Assembly: GCF_907165205.1 (NCBI RefSeq)
Contig: NC_058189.1
Location: 33,010,270 to 33,074,269, forward strand
Direction of reading: 5' to 3'
From: Coccinella septempunctata
Lineage: Eukaryota; Arthropoda; Insecta; Coleoptera; Coccinellidae
Length of the DNA: 64,000 bases
Below, one piece after another: positions 43,885-57,150 of the stretch. A program made the translations under genes and the position numbers. The notes under the pieces are model-generated. The model did not search any database. It saw only the letters and a list, made by a program, of their open reading frames with translations, and was not told the origin of the DNA. Each line of letters begins with the position of its first letter. Position 1 is the first letter of the stretch.

Positions 43885-46840
43885 ATCAACTCCTAGATAT
43901 AACATAGGTCTCTCTATCTCACATAATGAAAAAAAATTAATAAGTTTTTGCTGATCTACAGCACATTGGATTAAAAGGAAATTTTCATTCTAGTTTTCGT
44001 TGTAGAATATACAAGGTGTTTTTTAAAGTGGGGCTCCTATTTTGACTCGAGGTGGAGCTTACCAAAATAATGAATCTCTTGAGAATTGAAAATGGCACTG
44101 TATGAAAATTATTATTAAGAAGAAACGCTGCAAAATAATGAAAATCAAATACTGAAACCGATGAAAACAAATTCTAAAAATAAAGAATATCTCGAAAATG
44201 GCTCGGGTCTGTGAAAGAACACTTCACCTTATCTTTTTTTTTGAAACTTGTTTTTTTTTGGAAATTGTCGACAACTCTTCTTGCACGCACTCTCGTGAAC
44301 CGAGTGTTCGGTGAAAAATAAATCAAGATGAAGGAGTTCTCATCCCCTGAAATTCCATTACATTTCAAGTACGAAGGCGATGCAAGTCCATAGATATTAC
44401 TAATAACCAAGTCTATGTTCTAATGATCCAGCCACGGGAAAATAGAGCAGATTACTGAATCGAGTTTGTATATCATGCGTAGGTAAAACAGTGTAGAAAA
44501 ATCTAGAAACTGTATGACAGTTTTTGTCACATAATTCGTTGAGAAAGTGTACTCCATTCACTTTTATCTTAGCACATTCCACTCTGTATAGACGAAAATG
44601 TGAAGTTATGACGATTGTCAAATGTCAGAACATTTTTGGGTTTTAAATCAGCGCTGTGTTGCCCGTTCTACGTAAAAGTCTGAGTAATTACGTATTTTAT
44701 CACTTCGGAAAATATGAAGTTGAAAATATGTGACGAACATAACTGACGTTTATACAAACTGATTTGAGGCACACCAAATCTAGTTATTTGCATGGAAAAT
44801 ACAAGAGATCAGTTTTTGAATATATTAATTTTTGCTACGGAAGAAAATTGAATTATTGATACATAATATGGAGGAGCTTGAGGAGAGTTAATGTTGCTTA
44901 TCTTCTTTGGCTAAAATCAATCCGAAGATGAAATGCATCTGATGCAGTGGTAGGAAATGGGTATCTCTCGAAGGAATTAACGGATAATTACAAGAATGTT
45001 AAATTCTTCAACGAAAAATCATCTTGCATCAAAAGAAGTCAAAAAACCTAATTAAAGGAAGTTTCAAGGCAAGAGGAACTTCACCTTTCAACAAAAATTT
45101 CACATGAATTGACAGGACAACTGGCTCGACGCTCGTATTTATGGATGTTTATTTTTAATACTTCGATGTAGATAATAATAATAATTATATATTTATATTA
45201 AGACATTTACAATGTAAACGACAAGTCACATGAGAAATAGAAAAATTAATTTTCTGGCACTTATTCTACGATGTTCATCGCAAATCCTGTAGTAACTTTT
45301 AGATTTCGTTCACCCTAAAGCAAAATTCTCAAATGCCACCACTGTTTTGGATCTCAGAATGGAAGGAAATTTTTTGTCATCCTCTTCATTCACAATTTTT
45401 TTGATTGTGGAAACATTCAGCTAAAATATAAGTCATTTAGATTCAAACGAAACATCAAATAAATTCACTTACATTGAATATGTTCGCTACCATCTGATAT
45501 TGTAGATTTTAGAATATACCTACTATTTGAATAAGCGGACCTGAATTCTAAAACGCACTTCCTGAAACTCTGTCTTCTGCATTTTTCAATCACTTTCGGC
45601 ATTTTTGTAATACTAATTGATATTAGTTTTGGCAACGGCGGTATGACATTAACGACATTTCATGAGTGCCAACCTTACTCAGTTTAAGTACAAAAACTTG
45701 AGAAAATTATTTCATGGCCAACCGAGTGCTAAAATAAAAGTGAATGGAGTATACTGTTTTTGCTCTCGTATTTTTGCCTAATTTTTTCGTCGAGTAAGGT
45801 TCTGTGGATAACTCGAACAAGAAGAAAACTGTGGTGACAACATAAAGAATAATAATTCAGACAAATTCAATTAGTGATTTTTTGAACTAATATTCTAATT
45901 TTTTACTTTGGTCTCTTAAGTCTTGGAATACAGTCTTATGACTAAGAAACTGTAACGAGAGCTGCTGCAGCGTGTAATTTGAATTCTTCATTATATTTTA
46001 ACATCTATTCTTTCTTTGGTGCAGTCGTCTGCTCTTGAGACGGTGAATTTAGTTGAGCAAACGGGCTTTGGCAGCTCTGAATAAATAAATTAAGGCTCCC
46101 TTTTCCTCTATTTCAATTTATTGTAGTGGATAGAAAGTATCGAAATGAAACATTTCGCGAAAAATCGTACAGATAGCGAAAAAAGTTAGAGGTTAGAGGT
46201 CCAAATTTCTATTTTCATTCCTATTCAGAAATTGAACGGGTTGAATTGCAATAGGTACGTATATATTCGCTAATAATTTCTTGTTAAACAAAAAAGTTAA
46301 ATGTGAACAAGCGGGAGTAGCATAATATCTAGCATAGATTAGCGAGGGTATCTTTAAGTTTGTCGTTTTCTGGAAAAAATAGTTTGTTTTAGAAAATCTT
46401 CAAAAAAAATTGAATTTGTATGATGATTAGCTACGCTACGGAGATAGGACAAGAACACAGTATGTTCTTCATTTATTCGGAGAGGGGGGTATGCTGTGAT
46501 TTACTGCCTGTATGTTAATAAGTACCTACCATTTGAAAGATTGAAAAATATTTTCGGGAAAATAAGCATTTAAGAAAAACAAATAATAATCGCTAGGGTG
46601 CCCACTGACGAGATAGCAATAAGGGAACTCGAAATCAGTGGCAATTGTTAAAAAACAGAATTTTCATTTTGTTAAATTGATCATTCTCCAGGAACTTGCC
46701 AAAGGTGAGTCAGATAGAATAGAGGATTCTAGTTTTGCGAACGAATTATATGGATGTACTAGACAAATGTTGTGAACATGGTTTTTTTCTGACAAATCAA
46801 CACGTTTACGTGAAATAGAATGGTAAATTTTCGTTATTGG
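43885..46840. other. Gene-free stretch
   Basis: Apart from the inverted repeat noted at 44535-45770 and an (ATA)n run near 45175, nothing supportable. The open frames (for example minus 44400-44621) lack recognisable motifs. Confidence 0.4.
44535..45770. repeat. Distant inverted repeat, possible eroded element
   Basis: AGTGTACTCCATTCACTTTT at about 44537-44556 (continuing ATCTTAGCAC) and GTGCTAAAATAAAAGTGAAT at about 45727 (continuing GGAGTATACT) are reverse complements. The 1.2 kb between has no coding content. It may be the ends of one old element. Confidence 0.35.
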
Positions 46841-46995
46841 ACAGACAAAAACCAAAATGGATGAGCAAAACCTGTCCGTGAATATCTGGAAAATGTTTTT
46901 CCAGGCCAACGGATTGGTTGAAGAGAACCATTTGAATGGCCCCCCAGATCTCCAGATGAACTATTCCTTATGGAATTACTTGACAAGCAAAGTTT
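46840..46995 (+). pseudogene. Mariner-like transposase remnant
   Basis: Across frames: VREYLENVFPGQRIG, a stop, then EWPPRSPDE and LWNYLTSKVFQ. This is the region around the third catalytic residue of an insect mariner-like transposase, of the same general type as the remnant at 6618-6917. Frameshifted and very short. Confidence 0.6.
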
Positions 46996-47940
46996 TTCAA
47001 CCAAACCTAGAATCAGTGGCGGATTTACAGTCTTGGTCGCCCTAGGCCCTTGGCTGTGTAGAATGTTGAATTAAGTTGAATAATTTCCACTCACTCTGTA
47101 TGCGACTTATTTCTTTTTATGAGGGAATTTATTATCACGCTGTCCCACCCTACTTTGCCTTAAAAATTCGCCACTGCGGTTATCATTGAATAGTTACTGA
47201 GAACGAATAGAACATCAGTATAGGTATAGGCTAATTTCTGTCGTTTTAAGTTAGAACTGTCCAAAACGAGTTTTAGTTCCGTTTAGAATATTGTCAGTTA
47301 ATTAATGGACAATATTTTGAGAATTTATTGAAGAAACATTGAGTTTTTATCAGATAAATCAGTTGGACATATTTCATTATCTTCGAACAAAATAAAATTA
47401 ATTTTGTACGCATCTGTACTTCTATTACGCAATGAATTATTATGTGTACCTACATATTATTATATATTTTATTCAAAACCATAGTTGAAAGAAATGTTGA
47501 AATATACCTTCAATTCCTACATATGTAAGATGGCTACATATACCTACATCTGAGTCATTTCGAGAGTGGGATTCCTATAGAAGTATAGAACGTGTCCTTC
47601 ACGATCTCATCACGTTATTCCTCAATTAATTTATGATGTATACGGATACGGCTACAAGTAACAGCATCTTTACTTTACATACCTACACAGTGTAATTGCG
47701 AAAATATAGAGGTTAATTGCTAATTAGCATCATTTCGCGGGCGTAATTTCATGTGCAATCCACCAGATCAATCATCTTATTGAACCAATTGGTCAATTGG
47801 TTGATGCGGCGCATAATGAAATGCGCATTTTTTTCGGTAGAATGAAAAAATTCAGGAATACGTGAACTTTTATAAAGAGTGGGTCAATATTGGCTTGGCG
47901 GATACTTCTAAAATCTCACAAGAGAATAAGGGGCAATCTA

Positions 47941-48797
47941 CAGGGTGACAATTTGAAAACTTGCCAGGACAATTATGTCGCGACAAGGATGTTTTCAGAG
48001 GAAATGCCGGAACAGGTCAATTTTTATTCGGAGGGGGGCATATTTTGAGCAGAATTGTAAGCCGAAATCTCCTAAACCCTAGGTGTAGGAGCTGTCACCC
48101 CTGAATTCTTAATAGGGAATAGGGGGTGAGATTTACCTCAATTGAAATATCACTTGTCCCTCTACATGAATGCTATGGTTTGCAAATTTTTATTGCTTCC
48201 TTGAAGTAGTTACAGGAGGTGACAATTTGAAAACTTGCCAGGTCAATTTAGTATGTCTTGACAAGGATGTTTTCAAAGAAAAAGTCGGAACAGGTCAATT
48301 TTTAAAGGAAGGGAGGGGGACATATTTTGAGCAACATTGTAAGCCGAAATTCCCTCAAACCTAGGTGTAGGGGCTGTCACCCCTAAATTCTTCATAGGGA
48401 ATAGAGGGTGAGCTATTGATGTGAGGTATTCCCTCTATTCCTTATTAAGAATTTAGGGGTGACAACCCAGACACCTAAGATCGAGGAGATTTTGGTTTAC
48501 AATTGTGCTAGAAACATGTCCTCTCCGAATAAAAATTGATCTGTTCCGTCATTTTCTCTAAAAACACCCTTGTCGAGAAATAATTGACCTGGCAAGTTTT
48601 CAAATTGTCACTTCCCTATTGAGAATTTAGGTGTGGTAGCTCCTATACCTAGGGTTGAAGAGATTTCGGCTTTCAATTCTGCTCAAAATATGTCATATGT
48701 CCGCCTACGAATAGAAATTGACCTGTTCCTGCATTTCCTATGAAATAATCCTTGTCGTGACATAATTGGACAGGCAAGTTTTCAAATTTTCACCCTG
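47941..48797. mobile_element. Self-nested palindromic MITE (four half-units)
   Basis: Outer ends CAGGGTGACAATTTGAAAAC and GTTTTCAAATTTTCACCCTG, flanked by TA (47939-47940 and 48798-48799). Inside is a second copy with the same ends (from 48213, after TA, to about 48613). The order is half A, half B, half B reversed, half A reversed. All four carry GAAAACTTGCCAGG(A/T)CAATT-like sequence and a GTCACCCCT(G/A)AATTCTTA-like block. No ORF. Confidence 0.8.
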
Positions 48798-48799
48798 TA

Positions 48800-50831
48800 T
48801 AACTCGTTTGGAAGATGAAAAGATTATATTCAGGAACTATGTTTCATATGAGTTCAAAAATGCCCTTGCTGGCTATCCAGTGCGTTTTATCGAAAAAATG
48901 GCACTTGGCATCAAAAACATATAGGCGTGTTTGCCATCAGCACATTGGATAGATCAATTGTTCAGATCATAGTGCTTAGGAGCTCTGCATAAACTCACCC
49001 TAATTATGCGTTCACTCGCATTCGCAATAAAAAATGAATTGGATATAATTTTTTATTAGCAAACAAGCATCCCCCTCAATGAGGTAGTTACCCCCTTGCC
49101 ATTACATATTTATTTATTTATGAGTCCGGAATACGAAAAGCAGGTTAAGCCCGAATTGTATACTACAAATTTAAAATTTATTAATTTGTTGACTAACCTG
49201 TTCCGTTCTTGTTCTTTGGAAAATCATTCTGACCAAAATGTCTAATTTCGGAATTGGAATAAAAATGTTTTTGAACGATTGGGTTATTTGTTTCACAGAG
49301 AATTCGTATTCAATTATGTTCGTCTGTCCGCAGTGAACACTTTGCTTTCGAAAATGAAATTTTTAGGGTAGGTTTGGGGGTGTGAATGAATCCGACCGCA
49401 AGGGTTTCGGAGTGAGGATTATCTTCAATTTTTTCTTTCAATAATAAAAAAATACCCATTAAGTTGAAACTTCAAAGGTGTTACGTACAGATTCGAAGAT
49501 TTGTGCAAAATTTCGTATCACTAGAAAATGAACCAAAAAAGCTCAAAAGAAATCTGTTATTCATCAGTTATTCGTAGAAAGATAATATAATCAAATACAT
49601 TCATACTACTTTTTATTTCAATCGGTTCTGTATTTGTAGAATTATTGGAAAAATACGAATTCGGTGCTTCCCAATTTTTTAAATGATGTTGATAATAAGC
49701 ATTCAGAACAGTGGCTTCCAAAGTTATTTGGCTTAGCGCCCCTTCTCTAGATAAACATTTAGCGCCCTTCGGAAATTAATTTTCTTTGAATTTTTGAAGC
49801 AACTTGAAAGTAAGATACACAGGAAATTCCAAAATTAAGGGTCCGTAATTCACCATCGAATTCTACGATAAATAATATTGGGGTATTCAGTTCGAATAAT
49901 TTCTTCTTTCGAAGTTTTCCCGACGGAGCAACATCCTTAAGGATATATTTTAGTTATTAACTTCCGTATTAGGAATAGTGATGTATTTAGTACGACTCCT
50001 AGCACTCGAGAGCTCAAACTACTACTGTGAATATTCTTGTCGCAAAATACGATGGTTACTCATTACCTGTGTTCTATGGTTACTCACCACTTTTTCTGGG
50101 AAAGCCTGTATGTATTGATGTTTTTACTGTAGCAATTTTCGCCCCTTTTTTTACTTTTTGAATCACTGACTTGAATGCACGAAACAAAATTCGTGCAAAA
50201 ATCAAATTAGATTGTATACATCTGTTTCATTCAATTCAAAGAAATGTATGATGATGAAGTTAATTATTTTCCGTTAGTGATAGAATTTCTCCTTTGGCTA
50301 AGAATGTTCAGTCAGGCACAACTAGATGGACGAATCAGAAGACATAGATCATCAACTATCTATAGTTATAGAATGGAGTTGATTAACGGCCGTTTTCAAT
50401 AATCCTATCTATCCATTGTTTCAGTTACTGAAGATAGAAAATGCATGTGATTTCGTTTCTATGATATATCTGTAGATATATTTTAGAATGGTTACCAATC
50501 GGAACCTTCAGAAAAATAATTTATAATTATTAGTTAACCCCAACACATCAGGATCTGAATGTCAATTGGGCCAACTTTTCTGTCTGTTGGATATCTTCCA
50601 TTTTTAAGAAAACATTTTAGGGTGTGAATTTTTTTTCACAAAACTTTAAAAATTGGTTTGATTATGGTAATTCTGGTAGAAGCGATATGAAAATTGACAT
50701 CCGGGAGTTTTTCAAATCGGATATCGAAGTATGTCTCGAAAAACAAAATTGAAGCAATGTAATGAATGTTGCAAAACTTTGATAGCAAATATCTACAAAA
50801 CGATTGAGAATTGTGATTCTGATTAAGAATA
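48800..50831. other. Gene-free stretch
   Basis: AT-rich sequence with no recognised gene; a (TATT)n run lies at about 49107-49121. The overlapping minus-strand open frames at 50636-50859 have no known domain. Confidence 0.4.
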
Positions 50832-50833
50832 TA

Positions 50834-52331
50834 CACTGCGCAAAAAAATTAACGCACATTATGGAAATCTCAAATTTATTCTACAACTGAAGGTGTTCTC
50901 AATGATAATTATTTTTATCAGAATTATGCATGCATATGTTATCCACTTTCAACGGTTTTCTTCAATACATATGTTTTTTCCCAGCAGGAATAAAAAAAGA
51001 TGATATTATCAGATTTTGAATGTATTGGCTCCATTCTAAAATCAGTTGTTCTCGATCAATTCTAGTTTTTCTTTCGTTTGATTTTCTACACTCGATCGCT
51101 ATGCAACGCGAAACACGAAATTTGACCCAAGAGGAATGTGCCCAAGCGGTAGTTTTGCGAGAAGAAGGGTGGAAATACACAAGAATTGCAGAAAGGTTTG
51201 GAGTTTCCCATACAAGTGTGTCCAGAATGTTGCAGCGATTCAGGGAGACAGGTATGAATGTTCGAAGACCAGGACAGGGTAGACCACGGGTAACAACTGC
51301 CATTCAAGAACGTTACTTGAGAGTTTCTTCGTTGAGACAACGGTTTGCAACCGCTCGCCTCCTTCAAATTCAGCTTGAGCAAACTCATGAGGTGCAGACA
51401 ATAAGAAATCGTCTCAGAGAATATGATTTAAGGCCTCGTGTCGCGGCAAGAGGCCCAGCTCTTACCCAAGGCCAATGAAAGGCCCGTTTGGATTTTGCGA
51501 GAGAGCATATCCATTGGGAAGAGGCCGATTGGGAAAGAGTTCTCTTCACAGATGAGTCTAGATTCTGCCTCTACCATTGTGATCGACGTTCCCTTGTATA
51601 CAGACGTCCACATGTAAGATATGCTCAGTGCAATTTCCTGAATACTACTGGTTTCGGGGAAGGATCGATTATGGTATGGGGTGGAATATCTTTGACTGCT
51701 CGCACAGACCTAGTGGTCGTTGATAATGGAGCTATGAATGCTGATAAGTATATAAGGAACATTCTTGAAAAGCATGTAGTGCCATTTGCCCCATACATTG
51801 GTGAAAATTTCATTTTTATGGACGATAATGCCAGACCCCATCGTGCGCGCATCGTACCTTGAAGAGGTTGAAGTCTCTCGAATGGAATGGCCAGCAAGAA
51901 GTCCAGATCTCAATCCGATTGAGCAGGTTTGGGACAACCTCAATAGAAGGCTGAGAAGTTCAGAAAATCATCCAGCTACTCTTAATGACTTAGGAATCCA
52001 ACTCGGAGAAATCTGGGGAAGGATTAGATCAGAACATTTTAAGATCACTCATTTTGATTATGAACCGTCGTTGTCGAGCTGTAATTAACGCAAGGGGGTG
52101 TAAATACCAAGTATTAAATCACTTATCAGCATTTCAGTATTTTGCAAATTGTTCATTTCTCTTCTTTCACATAAGATTCGGTGAAATCCTGAATTTTTCT
52201 TCCATTTAATGTGTCTTGTTTCGTTCAAAACCTTCCCGAGAGAACATAAAAATAATTTATAAAGTCAATGTAGAGTTAACTTTCATTAAAATTGAGATTT
52301 TCAGAATGTGCGTTAATTTTTTTGCGCAGTG
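50834..52331 (+). mobile_element. Tc1-like element, full length
   Basis: 1498 bp flanked by TA (50832-50833 and 52332-52333). TIRs begin CACTGCGCAAAAAAATTAAC and continue GCACATT; about 37 bp match with two differences. Tc1 elements insert at TA and duplicate it. The transposase gene inside has one premature stop and one frameshift, so it is a recently inactivated copy that could still be mobilised in trans. Confidence 0.92.
51101..52088 (+). pseudogene. Tc1-like transposase, one stop and one frameshift
   Basis: From ATG 51101. N-terminal paired helix-turn-helix with LTQEECAQAVVLREEGWKYT and RIAERFGVSHTSVSRMLQRF binds the TIRs. A basic GRPR hook follows (PGQGRPRV). TGA at 51476-51478 interrupts; the same frame then goes on with ARLDFAREHIHWEEADWERV and FTDESRF (first catalytic Asp), then FMDDNARPHRARIV (second Asp). 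Near 51850 the frame shifts and continues with SYLEEVEVSRMEWPARSPDL and NPIEQVWDNL (catalytic Glu). Spacing between second Asp and Glu is about 33-34, matching DD34E. Catalysis is cut-and-paste transposition; this copy cannot make full-length protein. Confidence 0.88.
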
Positions 52332-52333
52332 TA

Positions 52334-55300
52334 ATTTGTTACAATAAAATCTGTTCTTTGTTACTTCATTTGGCTTTGTTCAATTTTTAAAGACAAGAAA
52401 AATAAAATATTACATGTTTTGTTCATGTTATTGAGTTTTCCTTTTTTCCTCCCCATTATTATTTAAACAAATCAAAATGAGTGAAATATTTCTATTTCTG
52501 AGGTGGAAAAAACCCCGGATGTCAATTTCCATGTTGCAACTACCCAAATGATTATAATTTCATTAATTATTTTAATTTTTAATGACCGTTTAATCGCCAA
52601 ATGATTATGTGTGATATCTGCAGTTTTTGGATTTCCCTTTTGTTTTGAATCACTCCGCACAAAAGATATACTTCTGTGACGCTATGTGAAAATAAGCTGA
52701 ACATTATTTTACAATAAAAATCTCAAGAGAAAAAATTTAGGTCATACAAATGTAGCTCATTCAATTTGTAACCCAAAACAATTAAATTTAATTTGAAAAA
52801 TTTTCAAGCATCAAAAAGTTTCAATGTAAAATCGCGATCCAATTTCGGAATACAGTCAAAAAGCTAATTGGCATTCTAATGCTCCATATAATATTCAATA
52901 AAAACAAATTTTTTCTCCAATTTGAAAGGATTCAGAAGGGAAGGGAAACTGGAGGACGTGGGTGATATCTTGTGTTCAGAAAAGAATCATCAAATAAATG
53001 AGAAGCTATATTCCGAGATTCATTCCATTCAATAAAACCTTTTGTGTGATAACTAAAAATAATATTTTTTATGGTTTTTCAACAGCTTGTATTTTGTAAA
53101 CCGAGTCGAATCGGAAAAAACGGAAAGAGAAAAATTTTTTTTGACCTCTCTAGCATCTACCTCTCTAACATGTACTGTTAAAATATTTGTACGAGTCCAA
53201 AGACTCACCCTGTATACATGATTGTTACATCGCGTTGGGCTTCGAGGTTTTTGAAGCCCCATACTAACAAATTAATATCATGGTATTTCGAAACTGACAT
53301 AAGAATATTTCGACACCCACTGGGACGTTACAATTATTTATACAGACCCTGGTAAATCAGAAAGGATTGGAATCACTGTTCCTCGTCTTGAATATATTCA
53401 TTGTATTCCATCATTTGTTAGGTGGAATAAAAGGCTAATAATAATCATTTTTAATTCTCTAATGGGCACTAATGGCAATAAATGAATGGCTTCCTCATCT
53501 TTACCTTCCGGTTTAGACCTTAAGGAAAATGAAATCAATTATCTCCTCCACCGAATCACCTTATTGGTTCTACGCATTCTCCAGTACACTACTCCGAAGA
53601 CAAAGGGAGCTATGAATTATCAATAAAATTCATCAAAACATTTTGTCACGGGTTTTTACTTCAATTGATATTCAACGATATTGGAAAACTGGTGAACTGA
53701 ATAATACTGAATGATAAATCAGCCAATTAGCCGCCTGAGGTCTCGTTCGAGGGACACCAGAAATATGATGGACAGGTGAGTGACTACTGAATAAAACGAA
53801 TTGCGTATTATTTAAAATATTGAAATTGACTACAAGAAAAATTTTTTCAATTTGAAAATGGCTTGATCCCATGCGCCTAATCAAGGGTGTTGATTGAGGA
53901 CCTTATCATGCATCCTCTATGACAGTCTATGAGGAGAAAAGAGTTGTTTTTTTAAAGATCAACTCTAGCGTTCTGTCCAAAAATGGAAACTTGTGTTGCT
54001 GTCATTGATGGGGTTTTTTATCAACTTTTTTTCAATGTAGGGATGAAATGGTTGAACTCAGTGAATTAATTTCAGTTTTGATGTTTCAGAAGAGCATTCA
54101 TTTCTTTTGAATACTTTTTATTTCAAATTTACGACTTTAAAAATCTATTCGACTGAATCCTAAAGCACTCATATTTCGCATCACTACGTTACGAGAAAAT
54201 CTGAACGGCAAAAAGAGATTCTAGCGCTCCTCATCATTTCGATTCAAGATTCCAAGGTCAAAATGTTTCGATCTACGTAAAGTAGTTTTATATGCTTCAG
54301 ATTCTAAGTTCATAATATACTGGGTAAGAAAACCCATCGACTTGAAATGATTACCCACAATTAAAGCAACAAATAATTCTATTTAATTACCTTCGATTTT
54401 CTGTAGATTGAAAATGTAATTTCTCACTCGAGTCGAGAATGAGTCATCCAAACGTGATTATATCGGATACAGGAGGACTAGACCTGATCTTCGCGGCTTC
54501 GCCATCTGTTTCAACCGGTTAGAGAGATTGTTCCGTGACACATGTTCTTCAAATTTAGCGCGAATCTATTACGAATTCCGTATTATTAGCCTTGAACGAT
54601 CGAGACAAAGCAGAACATTGACAGTTATTATTGGTTATTTAGTTCCAATAATAAATAAAGCTTTATATAAGCAAGGGCAAAAATGAAACCCCGGAGATAT
54701 GATGTCTCCGAAAAAATTCATTAGTTTGCACGCATCTTTTCCGTTGCTATTGCTACAAATTATATTGATAATAAGAACACAACGCATCAATTAAATGTTT
54801 GGAATTCTAAGAAAAAACCAATGAATTTTTTAGTCGGTTTCAGATTAGAGACATTCTGTCTACCATGATGGGTACTGATGATACTGAACCAACATTACAA
54901 CATCAATAGAGTTGTCGGTGACTTGAAAATTTCATAAAATGGAAGAATATTTTATGTCCAGTGAGGGGATCTTCGGAAACTAAATGAGGTAGAGCACAAT
55001 AGATGGCAACTTTCCGAGCTCTTTTTGAGAGATACATAGCATATAATGTTGAAAACCGTAGCCTCCTAGGAGCCTTCGTTTTTGAATTATTAGCAAAAAT
55101 TGAGATTTTGACGATTTCGAAAAGTTCTCATAACTGTTTTGTCTTTGAAGTTATGCAGATATGAAGATCTGAAACTTGAACCTTTTACCGGCACTTTGTT
55201 ACCGAGAATCCATCGACTATATTGAAAAAGAGAGAGAGAGAGAGAGGAGAAAAAGTTTATTTTATGGCCATCATATTGAAAAAATTTCTCTCTTCTAGGT

Positions 55301-55916
55301 TTTGAATTATGAGGCAAAGTTCAGTTTTTTTGGTGTAAACTATTATTGAATTCCTCATCTTTGAATTGGAAAAAAATTCTGATTTCAAAATTTATACGTG
55401 AAAGGTGAGTATAGAATTCGATACACAGTTATTTCAAATAATTGTCCTGCTGTGGAATTAGTTCGGCCCCTTATTATTTCTTTACTGATTGGAAAATTTC
55501 GAAAAATGGCGATTAATTATGATATGTTAGGTTGGTTGGCAAATAATTTACGAAATTTCGGTTCTTTAGGTAAACAACGTGAATTATATCAGAAGCCACA
55601 CGGCCCACACGAGGTAGGGAAGAACCTGAATATAATTGGAACAGTTACTGTTGAACCGAACACTTCTTTTCGCAACATAGGGTCGGAATTGATTATTCTA
55701 TGTTCGAGTGCATGCCGGTTCTAAAGAAGAAATCAAGTTTGCATAATCATTCAGCATTTTTCCAATCAGTTACGAAATAACATATTTATAAGTCTATGCG
55801 GAATAATAATGAGCTGAACCAATTCTATAATTTGACAATTATTTGAAATACATGTATCTATGCTTCAAATTCTATACTTTTTTTTAATCAAATTCTATGC
55901 TCGCCTCATTATCGAT
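52334..55916. other. Gene-free stretch with a family B end and (GA)n
   Basis: A MITE end at about 53160-53212 (TTTGTACGAGTCCAAAGACT, then CACCCTG and TA) is the mirror image of the left end at 25798. (AG)n lies at 55230-55246. The 108-residue frame at 55398-55724 is not recognised and not supported. Confidence 0.45.
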
Positions 55917-56132
55917 TAAGGCCCGTTTGCACCAATCCCTCTTAAAATGAGTACTTAACTACGCGTAGCTTGAAGTTAATGGACGCTTAATTTTATTGCC
56001 AGTTGCGACTGCAGAATCTTAAGTAAGGGGCCCTTAAGTTTTAATATCTAGTGATATTTCAGTTTTTTATTTTGGTGCAACTTTATTCTAGTCCAATAAA
56101 GCCTTTTCATTGGTTGGCCGGTTGCCGATGAT
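55917..56132. repeat. End fragment of TIR element, family G
   Basis: Matches 60164-60395 (TAAGGCCCGTTTGCACCAAT, AGTTAATGGA, ATTTCAGTTTTTTATTTTGG, TTGGCCGGTTGCCGATGAT). It is cut off exactly where the LINE fragment begins. Confidence 0.65.
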
Positions 56133-57150
56133 TTACCAAAATACATTAGAGCAGGTATACTGGCCCTCTTTGCAGATGACACCTCGATGGTGGTCACGGC
56201 GCGTAGCGTTGCGGAGCTCTCTGAGAACTGTAGATTGGTTATGGGAGATTTTTGTAACTGGTGTTATAGGAACAGTCTAATGGTTAACGTTGGTAAAACA
56301 GAGTGCATATATTTTAAGATAAATAATACCACAGACCAACAAATAAACATTACATACGGAAACACTACCATAGTCTCTCGGGCGTTCGCTAGATTCTTGG
56401 GAGTGTACGTCGATGGCGGTCTTAGGTGGAGTAATCATGTGGAAAGTCTCAGTAAAAAATTGAATAGGTCGTTTTTTGCTATAAGCAGAGTTAAGCACTC
56501 TCTCCCATTGGTCACCATTTTCAGTATATACTATAGCCTAGTTTATAGTAATATTAGCTACAACATTGTACTGTGGGGAAATTCAACATGTGCGAATCGC
56601 ATTTTTATCACGTAAAAGCGTATTGTTCGCATGACGCATGATGCTCGGTCTGGGGCCGCTGGACTCGTGTAGACCCTCATTTATTAAATATAGAATCCTA
56701 CCAGTACCTTGTATTTATATATATATATATATATAATTGTGTGTTATTGATTAAGGAAAATATGCACAAATTAACTAAGTCTTCCGATTACCATGATTAT
56801 GGAACAAGGAATGGTGACATTCTGTGCACCACTAAGCATAGAACCACAAAATTTGAAAGTTCCCCGTATTATCAGGGTTCCAAATTGTTCAACCACCTTC
56901 CTGTAGAAATGAGATGCCTTGACTGTCGTCGGTTCAAAAACGCTGTCAAATCCTTATTGTTGAATAAAGGATATTATAGTGTGGCGGAATATTTAAATGA
57001 CAAATTGTCCTAGAAATTTTATTTTTTATTGATTAACGTTTTTTACTATTAATTGTGTGTTATTGTATATTTGTATTATTTTTATTGTTTGTAATTGTAT
57101 AATGACGTATCCTATACATATCTATATGTCAGAAAGGATTCAATATATAT
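56132..57150 (+). pseudogene. 5'-truncated LINE RT fragment
   Basis: DLPKYIRAGILALFADDTSM gives the RT catalytic box FADD. NSLMVNVGKTECIYFKI follows, then FLGVYVDGGLRWSNHVESL and a thumb-like region. The frame breaks around 56612-56740 with stops and a TA microsatellite (about 56717-56735). It resumes with KSSDYHDYGTRNGDILCTTK and FNHLPVEMRCLDCRRFKNAV to TAG at 57013. The 5' two thirds are missing. This kind of C-terminus occurs in insect CR1/Jockey-like LINEs. The 3' end at about 57150 meets another LINE's tail head-on. Confidence 0.75.

Noticed and set aside
44400..44621. 73-residue minus-strand frame
   Set aside because: No domain, no splice signals and part of a region with eroded inverted repeats.
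49385..49425. Similarity of CCGACCGCAAGGG-type words to the Gypsy LTR end
   Set aside because: Only about 15 bases match, with no other LTR sequence nearby; treated as coincidence.
55398..55724. 108-residue open frame
   Set aside because: Not recognised and no supporting context; could be chance or an unknown repeat.
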